Part shown: piece after piece, positions 22,035 through 29,193 of the stretch
How positions within the stretch are numbered: position 1 is the first letter of the stretch
How the letters are laid out: every line of letters starts with the position of its first letter
Source of the DNA: DATKRB01 sp036501425
GTDB lineage: Bacteria; Actinomycetota; Acidimicrobiia; Acidimicrobiales; RAAP-2
Assembly: GCA_036501425.1 (NCBI GenBank)
Contig: DASYAI010000078.1
Location: 1 to 48,006, forward strand
Reading direction: 5' to 3'
Length of the DNA: 48,006 bases
Translations under genes and position numbers: made by a program
The notes under the pieces: generated by a model
The model's input: only the letters and a program-made list of their open reading frames with translations
Database searches by the model: none
Told to the model about the DNA's origin: nothing

Positions 22035-23333
22035 CTACCCGACCGGCACCACGTACTCGCTGAACCGTGCCCGGCCCGCCGCATCGAGGACCACCTCGAC
22101 CGTGGCGGCGTGCTCGCCCGCCCGCTGGACGAGCACCTCGCCCTCGCGGTGCACGGCTGCCAGCACGTCGCCCCGCGCCCACGGGATGCTCAGGGCCACC
22201 ACCCGGTCCGCCACCCGTAGGCGGTCTCCGATGGCGCGGAGCAGGGAATCGATGCCGAGCCCGGTGACGGCCGAGATGCACACCGCTCCCTCGACCTCGT
22301 CGGCCAGCCGCTCGGCCTCGGACGATCGGTCCGCCTTGTTGACGACCACCAGTTCGGGCACCTCCGCCGCGTCGATGTCGCCCAGCACCTGGCGCACCGC
22401 CTGCATCTGGGCACGCGGGTCGGGCGCCGACCCGTCGACCACGTGCACCACCAGGTCCGACAGCCGCACCGAGTCCAAGGTGGAGCGGAAGGCCTCCACC
22501 AGCTGGTGGGGCAGCTTGCGGACGAAGCCCACCGTGTCGGTCACCAGCACGGTCTCCCCGCCGGGTAGGGCGAGCTGGCGGGTTCGGGGGTCGAGGGTGA
22601 CGAACAGCCGGTCCTCGACCGGGACGCCGGCGTCAGTCAGGCAGTTGAGCAGGGTGGACTTGCCGGCGTTGGTGTAGCCGACGAGCGTCAGCTCGCGGTG
22701 CCGGCCCCGAGCTCGTGACCGGCGCTGGACCCCGCGGGTGCGGGCGACCGAGCGCAGGTCCGCCTCGAGGCGGTGCATGCGCCGGACCAGACGCCGACGG
22801 TCCACCTCCAACTGGGTCTCGCCGGGGCCCCGGGTGCCGATGCCACCGGCCTGCTGGCTCAGGCTCGTCCCCCGGCCGCGCAGCCGCGGGAGCCGGTAGC
22901 GCAGCAGCGCCAGCTCCACCTGGGCCTTGCCCTCCGGGCTCCGGGCGTTCTGGGCGAAGATGTCGAGGATCACCGCCGTTCGGTCGATGGCGGTCCGGCC
23001 GAGCAGCCCCTGAAGGTTGCGCTGCTGGGCCGGGGAGAGCTCCTCGTCGAACACCACCGTGTCGGCGTCGACGCCGACCGACAGCTCGGCGAGCTCGAGG
23101 GCCTTGCCCTTGCCGACGAAGGTCGCGGGGTCGGGATGGTCGCGCCGCTGGACCACCCGGGCCACCACGTCGGCCCCGGCGGTGTCCACCAGCAGCGCCA
23201 GCTCGTCGAGCGCCGCCTCGACCTCCTCGGCCGACGAGCCGGGGAACACCACACCGACGAGGACGATCCGCTCGCGAAACGAGCGATCGATCAGGGTGCC
23301 GGGCAGGTGCTGGGTCACCGGGGACCGCCGCAC
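22035..23333 (-). CDS. hflX: Ribosome-associated GTPase HflX
   Basis: A 432-residue GTPase that splits or rescues stalled 70S ribosomes. The HflX N-terminal domain has VGKGKALELAEL and FDEELSPAQQRNLQ. The glycine-rich linker GGIGTRGPGETQLEVDRR is at about 163-180. The G domain has G1 GYTNAGKST (219-227), G3 DTVGF and G4 NKAD (about 325). The C-terminal domain is short. It is the last gene of a miaB-miaA-dapF-hflX run; dapF ends 22 bases upstream. Upstream of the GTG is GCGAGG. Confidence 0.95.
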   Translation of the reverse strand: MRRSPVTQHLPGTLIDRSFRERIVLVGVVFPGSSAEEVEAALDELALLVDTAGADVVARVVQRRDHPDPATFVGKGKALELAELSVGVDADTVVFDEELSPAQQRNLQGLLGRTAIDRTAVILDIFAQNARSPEGKAQVELALLRYRLPRLRGRGTSLSQQAGGIGTRGPGETQLEVDRRRLVRRMHRLEADLRSVARTRGVQRRSRARGRHRELTLVGYTNAGKSTLLNCLTDAGVPVEDRLFVTLDPRTRQLALPGGETVLVTDTVGFVRKLPHQLVEAFRSTLDSVRLSDLVVHVVDGSAPDPRAQMQAVRQVLGDIDAAEVPELVVVNKADRSSEAERLADEVEGAVCISAVTGLGIDSLLRAIGDRLRVADRVVALSIPWARGDVLAAVHREGEVLVQRAGEHAATVEVVLDAAGRARFSEYVVPVG

Positions 23334-23355
23334 GTACCTCGCAGACCGGTCGCCC

Positions 23356-24243
23356 TCAACGCGCCTCGGTGCTCGCCATCAGCCACTCGGGGTCGGCCGT
23401 CAGGTCGGCCACCTTGTGCGTGGGACCGGCCAGCCACGCCGACGGCGCCCCCGCACCGGCTCCGTCCTCGCCGAGCTCCACCTCCAGCGGCCCCCCCGGG
23501 TTCTGCACGCACACCACCGAGCCGGTCAGGCCCCAGGCCCGGGCCGCCGCGGCCGCCGCAACGCTGCCCGTCCCACAGGCGCGGGTCTCGCCGACCCCTC
23601 GCTCCCAGACCCGCATCCTCAGGTCGCCGTCGCCGACCACGCTGACGAACTCGACGTTGAGCCCCCCGGGCACCGTCCCCGAGATCCGCCGGCCCAGCCC
23701 GGCCACGTCGAGCAGGTCCACCCCGTCGTGGAGCACCACCAGGTGGGGGTTCCCCACGTCCACCCGACGAGCCGGCCCCTGGCCGAGCAGCGAGACCTGC
23801 TCCTCCCCCAAGGTCGCAGGGCCCATGTCCACGCGCGCCCAGCCTGCACCGGCACCCACCGCCCGGTACTCCACCGTCCGCACGCCCGCGTCGGTGGCCA
23901 CCGTGAGCCGGGGGGGGTCGGCCAGGCCCGCGTCCACCGCCGCCTGGGCGACGCAGCGGATGCCGTTGCCGCTCATCTCCGCCCGCCCGCCGTCGGCGTT
24001 GTGGAGCTCCATCGACAGGTCGGTCCCCTCACCGGGCCACACCCGCACCAGCCCGTCGGCGCCCACGCCGCGGTACCGGTCACACAGGGCGACCACCACC
24101 GACTCGGGGAGCCGGATCCGATCCGCCGGGTCGACGAACACCAGGAAGTCGTTCCCCGCTCCGTGGTGCTTGGAGAAGGACAGCGTCTCGGCTCCCGCCC
24201 CGTGCCCCCATCGATCGACCATACCCACAGTCTCGCCGCTCAC
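23356..24243 (-). CDS. dapF: Diaminopimelate epimerase
   Basis: A 295-residue cofactor-independent racemase converting LL-DAP to meso-DAP, the direct precursor of cell-wall DAP and lysine. Both catalytic cysteines are present: C97 in SGNGIRCVAQ and C223 in ETRACGTGS. The opening HHGAGNDFLV and the internal ELHNADGGRAEMSGN are family signatures. The GTG at 24243 overlaps the miaA stop as GTGA. An ATG 21 bases further in (MVDRW) is an alternative start. Confidence 0.95.
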   Translation of the reverse strand: MSGETVGMVDRWGHGAGAETLSFSKHHGAGNDFLVFVDPADRIRLPESVVVALCDRYRGVGADGLVRVWPGEGTDLSMELHNADGGRAEMSGNGIRCVAQAAVDAGLADPPRLTVATDAGVRTVEYRAVGAGAGWARVDMGPATLGEEQVSLLGQGPARRVDVGNPHLVVLHDGVDLLDVAGLGRRISGTVPGGLNVEFVSVVGDGDLRMRVWERGVGETRACGTGSVAAAAAARAWGLTGSVVCVQNPGGPLEVELGEDGAGAGAPSAWLAGPTHKVADLTADPEWLMASTEAR

Positions 24244-25211
24244 CGGGCCGCGCCGAGCACCGCCGGGGCCCCAGGGCTCCCACCGGTGGCGACCAGGGCC
24301 GCGAGCAACGTCGCTTCGCGATCCTCGTCCACGCGCAGCCAGCGGATCCGGGGGTCACGCCGGAACCAAGCCCATTGACGGCGGGCGAACCGACGGGTGG
24401 CGCGCACGGCGTCGGCCACGCACCGCTCAAGGGGCACCCCCGACTCCACGTGGGCGAGGAGCTCGCGGTAGCCGAGGGCCTGGCGGGCCGTGCGCGACAG
24501 GCCACCGGTGCGGCCCGCCAGGTGGCGCACCTCCTCCACCAGGCCGGCCGCCAACCACCCGTCGAAGCGCTCGGCGATCCGCCGGTCGACCGCCGGGGGG
24601 TCGAACGGGACCCCGATGATGGCGAAGGGGGTCGGACCGTAGGCCTGCAGCCCGGGGCCGAAGGACGAGAAGGGTCGGCCGGACCCGAGGGTCACCTCGA
24701 GGGCCCGCACCACCCGTCGACGGTTGGTGGGCTCGATCCGGCCGGCCGCCACGGGATCGAGCGTGGTCAGCCGCCGGTGCAGCTCGGGCAGGCCTCCGGG
24801 TCGGTCGGCTCGGGCATCGAGCTCGGCCGCCACATCCGGCCAGCGACCGGGCAACGAGAGCTGGTCGACCACCGTCCGCACGTACAGGCCGGTCCCGCCG
24901 ACCAACAAGGCTCGACCCCCACGGACCGCGATGCCCTCCAGCGCCCGCCGTGCCTCGCCGGCGAAGCGGGCCAGGCTGTAGTCCTCGGACGGGTCGGCCA
25001 CGTCGACCAGGTGGTGCGGCACCTCGGCCCGGAGCGCCGGCGAGGGCTTGGCCGTCGCCAGGTCCATCTCGCGGTAGACCGACATCGAGTCCATCGAGAC
25101 CAGCTCGACCTGACCGAGCCGTCGAGCCACCGCCACGGCCAGGTCGGACTTGCCCGACGCGGTCGTGCCGACCAGCGCGACTCCCCCGGCGCGGACCCCC
25201 TCGAGGCTCAA
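24240..25211 (-). CDS. miaA: tRNA dimethylallyltransferase
   Basis: A 323-residue enzyme adding the isopentenyl group to A37 of tRNAs reading UNN codons. The P-loop is GTTASGKS (15-22), then DSMSVYREMD with the catalytic Asp, HHLVDV, the VGGTGLY motif, and the late ARRQWAWFRRD tRNA-binding segment. It has a TTG start overlapping the miaB stop as TTGA. Its stop overlaps dapF, so miaB, miaA and dapF are translationally chained. Confidence 0.95.
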   Translation of the reverse strand: MSLEGVRAGGVALVGTTASGKSDLAVAVARRLGQVELVSMDSMSVYREMDLATAKPSPALRAEVPHHLVDVADPSEDYSLARFAGEARRALEGIAVRGGRALLVGGTGLYVRTVVDQLSLPGRWPDVAAELDARADRPGGLPELHRRLTTLDPVAAGRIEPTNRRRVVRALEVTLGSGRPFSSFGPGLQAYGPTPFAIIGVPFDPPAVDRRIAERFDGWLAAGLVEEVRHLAGRTGGLSRTARQALGYRELLAHVESGVPLERCVADAVRATRRFARRQWAWFRRDPRIRWLRVDEDREATLLAALVATGGSPGAPAVLGAAR

Positions 25212-26629
25212 GGGGCGTCGGATCTGCTCGCCGCACCGCCGCGCACCTCGAGGGGGATCCGGCGCGGTGCCCGGGGGACCGCGGTGAGGGCCTCGAGGCG
25301 GCCGATCAGATGGTGGGGTGCCGCACTCTGCACCTCGACCCGGACGAAGGAGCCGGCCAGGGGGGTCCCCTCAACACCGGGAGCGAAGTGGGTGAGCTTT
25401 CCCTGCCTGGTTCGCCCGGTGACCATCGCCGGATCGCGCCGGCTGGGACCCTCGACCAGCACCTCCTCTCGGCGGCCGATCCGATCCCGGTGCCGGACCA
25501 GCGCCGAACGCTCCACGACGGCGCGGAGCCGCTCGAAGCGGTCGGCGACCACCGGCGCCGGCACGAACTGCTCGGTCATGGCCGCCGCCCGCGTTCCGGG
25601 ACGGGGCGAGAAGATGAATGTGTAGGCGCTGTCGAACGCCGCCTCGGCGGCGACGTCGAGGGTGTCGTCGAAGTCCCGCTCCGTCTCGCCCGGGAAGCCG
25701 ACGATGATGTCGGTCGTGACGGCCAGGTCGCCGATGGCCTCGCGGGCGTCGCGCAAGCGTTCGAGGTACCGCTCGGCCCGGTAGCCCCGGCGCATCGCGG
25801 CCAGGACCCGGTCGCTGCCCGATTGCAGTGGGAGATGGAGCTGCTCGCACACGGCCGGCGACTCGGCCATGGCCGCGATGGTCTCGGGCCGCAGGTCCTT
25901 GGGGTGCGGGCTGGTGAACCGGACCCGCTCGATGCCCTCGACCTCGGCGACCCGCCGCAGCAGGTCGGCGAAGAGCGGGCGCCGGCGGGTGATGTCGCGG
26001 CCATAGGAGTTCACGTTCTGACCGAGCAGGGTGACTTCTACCACGCCCCGGCGGGCGAGGGAGGTGACCTCGGCCACGACGTCCTCGGGGGCCCGGCTCG
26101 CCTCGGGACCCCGGACCGCCGGGACGATGCAGAACGCGCACGAGTTGTCGCACCCGGTCTGGATGGTCACCCAGGCGGCATGGGGAACGTCCCGCACCGC
26201 CGACAGCGCGCTCGCCTGGTCGGCCTCGTGCTCGGGATCGGGACCGTCGAGCACCTCGACCTGCGGACCGTCGCTTCGGGCCCGTCGCAACAGCTCGGGC
26301 GCCCGGGCGAGGTTGTGGGTGCCGAAGACCACGTCCACGTGCCCGGCCCGGGCACGCAGCGCCTCACCGTCGCGCTGGGCCAGGCAGCCCCCCACCGCGA
26401 TCTGGAGCCCGGGCCGAGCTGCCTGGACCGACTTGAGGTGGCCCAGGTGCCCGTAGAGCTTGTTGTCGGCGTTCTCGCGGATGCAGCAGGTGTTGAGGAC
26501 CACCACGTCCGCCTCGTCGAGGTCCTCGGTCGGCTGCATCCCGTCGGCGACCAGCAGTCCGGCCAGCCGCTCGGAGTCGTGCTCGTTCATCTGGCACCCG
26601 AAGGTGCGAATCATGAACTTGCGGGACAT
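25208..26629 (-). CDS. miaB: tRNA-2-methylthio-N6-dimethylallyladenosine synthase
   Basis: A 473-residue radical SAM methylthiotransferase acting on the MiaA product at A37. The N-terminal UPF0004 domain holds C12 (FGCQMNEHDSE), C48 (NTCCIREN) and C82 (GGCLAQRDG) for the auxiliary 4Fe-4S cluster. The radical SAM motif CDNSCAFC supplies C160, C164 and C167. A TRAM domain ends the protein (about 375-440), followed by an Arg/Ala-rich tail. The ATG at 26629 is supported by TACACT 6 bases upstream; the longer frame to 26932 is rejected. It is the first gene of the miaB-miaA-dapF-hflX operon. Confidence 0.96.
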   Translation of the reverse strand: MSRKFMIRTFGCQMNEHDSERLAGLLVADGMQPTEDLDEADVVVLNTCCIRENADNKLYGHLGHLKSVQAARPGLQIAVGGCLAQRDGEALRARAGHVDVVFGTHNLARAPELLRRARSDGPQVEVLDGPDPEHEADQASALSAVRDVPHAAWVTIQTGCDNSCAFCIVPAVRGPEASRAPEDVVAEVTSLARRGVVEVTLLGQNVNSYGRDITRRRPLFADLLRRVAEVEGIERVRFTSPHPKDLRPETIAAMAESPAVCEQLHLPLQSGSDRVLAAMRRGYRAERYLERLRDAREAIGDLAVTTDIIVGFPGETERDFDDTLDVAAEAAFDSAYTFIFSPRPGTRAAAMTEQFVPAPVVADRFERLRAVVERSALVRHRDRIGRREEVLVEGPSRRDPAMVTGRTRQGKLTHFAPGVEGTPLAGSFVRVEVQSAAPHHLIGRLEALTAVPRAPRRIPLEVRGGAASRSDAP

Positions 26630-26635
26630 GCGCGC

Positions 26636-26641
26636 AGTGTA
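26636..26641 (-). promoter_or_regulatory. Candidate -10 box (leaderless) of the miaB operon
   Basis: TACACT ends 6 bases before the ATG at 26629. No Shine-Dalgarno sequence is seen. Confidence 0.5.
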
Positions 26642-26684
26642 GGCCGGGGCGCGTGGTGGGTCTCGACCTAGGGCGCGCGGCGGC

Positions 26685-27605
26685 TCACGCCGTCGGATCG
26701 GCGAGCTCGACGGCGCCCCGACGTGGCGCGAGCTCGGCCGGGCCGGGCAGTCGGGCGCCCTCGCCCACGACCAAGCCGCTGCGGTCGGCCCGCAGCACGA
26801 CGACCTGGCCGTGCACCCCGGTGGCGCCGAGCGCGTCCATGGCCGACCGGTGGACCTGGGCCGCCTGGTGCTCGGAGCAGATCCCGACCAGGCTCGGCCC
26901 GGCCCCCGACCAGCACGACGCCAGCGCCCCACCCTCGACCAGGCCGGCCAGCAACGTCGGCGCCTCGGGGAACAGGGGCGACCGATAGTCCTGGTGCAGC
27001 CGGTCCTCGGTCGCCTCGGGCGCCAGCAACCGGTGGTCGGCCAGCCCGGCCACCAGCAGGCCCATCCGCCCGAGATTGAACGTGGCGGCCTCGCGGCTCA
27101 CCGACCCGGGCAGCGCCTGGCGGGCCCGGGTCGTCGACAGCGATCGGTCCGGCACGACCAGGACGAAGACCAGTGACGGATCCAAGGCCAACCGGACCGT
27201 CCGGACCACGCCGTGCACCATGGTGGCCACGACCAGGCCACCGACCACACTGGCCGCCGCGTTCTCCGGGTGCCCGTCGGTTCGGGCCGCCACCGCCAAC
27301 GGGTCCGCCGCCCCGGCGGCGGCGGCCGCGGCGGCGGCCAGCGCGGCCGAGGACCCGAGCCCGCGAGCCACCGGGATCTGCGAGCGCACGGTGATGGCCA
27401 GCCGGTCGTCCCCCACGACGTCGATGGCCACCCGGGCGGCCAGATGCCCGGCGTCGTCCGAAAGCCCGGCTCCCTCGCCCTCGCTCCGTACGACCAGCCG
27501 TCGGGCCCGTTCTACCTCCACCTCGACGTAGCAGTCGAGGGCCACCGCCAAGGTGTCGAACCCCGGCCCGAGGTTCGCGGCGGAGGCGGGGGCCCGGGCC
27601 AGCAC
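26685..27605 (-). CDS. thrB: Homoserine kinase
   Basis: A 306-residue GHMP kinase phosphorylating homoserine for threonine synthesis. It opens with the substrate-binding strand APASAANLGPGFDTLAVAL. The GHMP ATP loop is PVARGLGSSAAL (78-89). The third motif, GGALASCWSGAGPSLVG, is near 230-246. thrA, thrC and hom are not in the window, so it is separated from the usual hom-thrC-thrB cluster. The GTG start has TATCCT 6 bases upstream, in the 17-base gap after the carboxypeptidase gene. It therefore has a promoter of its own, although it lies close behind that gene. Confidence 0.93.
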   Translation of the reverse strand: MLARAPASAANLGPGFDTLAVALDCYVEVEVERARRLVVRSEGEGAGLSDDAGHLAARVAIDVVGDDRLAITVRSQIPVARGLGSSAALAAAAAAAAGAADPLAVAARTDGHPENAAASVVGGLVVATMVHGVVRTVRLALDPSLVFVLVVPDRSLSTTRARQALPGSVSREAATFNLGRMGLLVAGLADHRLLAPEATEDRLHQDYRSPLFPEAPTLLAGLVEGGALASCWSGAGPSLVGICSEHQAAQVHRSAMDALGATGVHGQVVVLRADRSGLVVGEGARLPGPAELAPRRGAVELADPTA

Positions 27606-27611
27606 GCCGCC

Positions 27612-27617
27612 AGGATA
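27612..27617 (-). promoter_or_regulatory. Candidate -10 box (leaderless) of thrB
   Basis: TATCCT ends 6 bases before the GTG at 27605, the best match to TATAAT among the leaderless set along with the radical SAM gene. Confidence 0.5.
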
Positions 27618-27622
27618 GGTGG

Positions 27623-29071
27623 TCAGCCAACCCCCAGAAGGCGGTCCACCAGCGAACGCGCCGGAAGGGCCCCCGACAGTCGCACCGGCGTGCTGCTCGG
27701 GGTCCGATCGTCACGGCCGGTCCCGACCGTTGCCACAGCCACCTCGGTGCCCCGTGCCGCCCCCTCCGCCGGTGCCTGGTCGAAGTGGAGGACCACCCGC
27801 ACCCGGGCACCGGCGGTCCCCAGCACCGAGACGCTCCGGGTGGCCACCGCGGCGACCGACCTTCCCAGCAGGCTCGCCCTGGCCAGGTCCTCGCCCGCCG
27901 TGACCGCGCTCACCTCGTGCACGGTGCCGGACGCCGCCCGAGCATCGGCGAGGGCAGCCGCGCCGGCCTGGGCCAGCGGGGACGAGCCGGCCTGGCCGGT
28001 CACCGCGGCGAGCACGAGCACCGATCGCGTCCCGACGCGCTCCGATAGCGCCAACACGTCGCACCCGCCGGCCTGCGAGGTGAAGCCCGACTTGACGCCG
28101 ATCACCCCCTGGGTGCCGAGCAGCGGGGTGTAGGAGTCCTCCGTTCCCCCCACCGGCAGGGTGACCGACCGCATGGCCGCGATGGTCGCGAAGGCCGGAT
28201 CGGACATGAGGCGCGACGCGACCATCAACACGTCCGCGGCAGTGGACCGGGACCCGCTGTCGAACCCGTCGGCGTCGACGTAATGGGTCTGGTGCATCCC
28301 GAGCGCCGCCGCGGCGCTGTTCATCTTGGCGACGAACGCCGTGATGCTGCCCGCGTCCCAACGAGCCAGTGCATCGGCCAGGTTGTCGGCGGAGTGGACG
28401 ACCAGTCCCTCCAGCAGTTGCCGCTCGGTCAGCTGCTCGCCTTCGGCGACGGGGATGTTGGCCTGATCGGTCCGGTCGTCCTCCCTCACCTCCGCCACGT
28501 CGAGCGCACTCATGGTCACCGTCGGCCCGTCCTGGCCTCGGCGCAGCGGATGGTCCCGCAGCACCACCCACGCCGTCATCAGCTTGGTGAGGCTGGCGAC
28601 GGGCACCGCCTGCTCGATCCCGGACTGGTCGGCCAACCCGACCGCCGGCACCGCGATCGCGGCCTCGCCCACCGACGGCCACGGGACGACCGGAGGGGTG
28701 CCGGGCACCTGGATCGGCGGGAGGGTGAGCGCCACGACGTCCGCCCGCTGCGCGGCGGAGGACCGCAGGTTGTAGGCGGCCGACCCGCCGAGCACGGCGA
28801 CCAGGAGGAGCGCCGCCAACAAGAGGCGACGCCGGGCGCGTCGGAGGACCCGCGCCCGCGGGTCGCGTCGGACCCGGGCCCGCCGGCGGCCGGCTGCGGG
28901 GCCCCGGACCGGGTCGCGTGGGCCGGTCGACGACGGCTGCACGGTGACTGCTCCCACCGGCGTGCCGCCCACGCTGACCGCTCCCGACAGCGGCGACCCG
29001 GCGCTGACGGCGCCCACGATCGGCACCGGGGCGGTGTCGGGCAGGTCGGCCACCGGCGGCCCCAGAGTCAC
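27623..29071 (-). CDS. D-alanyl-D-alanine carboxypeptidase (S11 family)
   Basis: A 482-residue penicillin-binding carboxypeptidase trimming pentapeptide stems. A low-complexity cytoplasmic N terminus (1-60) and an Arg-rich stretch (61-82) precede one TM segment at 83-100. The catalytic domain has SxxK as SLTK (S160, K163). The second motif reads SADN (S227), so the third position is Asp where SxN has Asn. The KTG box is the KSG variant (VKSGFTS). A C-terminal beta-rich domain follows. There is no C-terminal amphipathic anchor as in DacA of E. coli; the N-terminal TM would anchor it. The GTG start at 29071 is uncertain because no Shine-Dalgarno sequence is seen. Confidence 0.87.
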   Translation of the reverse strand: MTLGPPVADLPDTAPVPIVGAVSAGSPLSGAVSVGGTPVGAVTVQPSSTGPRDPVRGPAAGRRRARVRRDPRARVLRRARRRLLLAALLLVAVLGGSAAYNLRSSAAQRADVVALTLPPIQVPGTPPVVPWPSVGEAAIAVPAVGLADQSGIEQAVPVASLTKLMTAWVVLRDHPLRRGQDGPTVTMSALDVAEVREDDRTDQANIPVAEGEQLTERQLLEGLVVHSADNLADALARWDAGSITAFVAKMNSAAAALGMHQTHYVDADGFDSGSRSTAADVLMVASRLMSDPAFATIAAMRSVTLPVGGTEDSYTPLLGTQGVIGVKSGFTSQAGGCDVLALSERVGTRSVLVLAAVTGQAGSSPLAQAGAAALADARAASGTVHEVSAVTAGEDLARASLLGRSVAAVATRSVSVLGTAGARVRVVLHFDQAPAEGAARGTEVAVATVGTGRDDRTPSSTPVRLSGALPARSLVDRLLGVG

Positions 29072-29193
29072 GCAGGGCGGGGCGACGTCCGCGGCAGGGC
29101 TCGGCCCGCTGGGGCGGGGCGAGGGTTTGCCCTGGTGGGGAAGGGAGGGCAGCGTGTCGGAAATGGAGGACGCTCCGCCCGCTCAGGAGGCCG

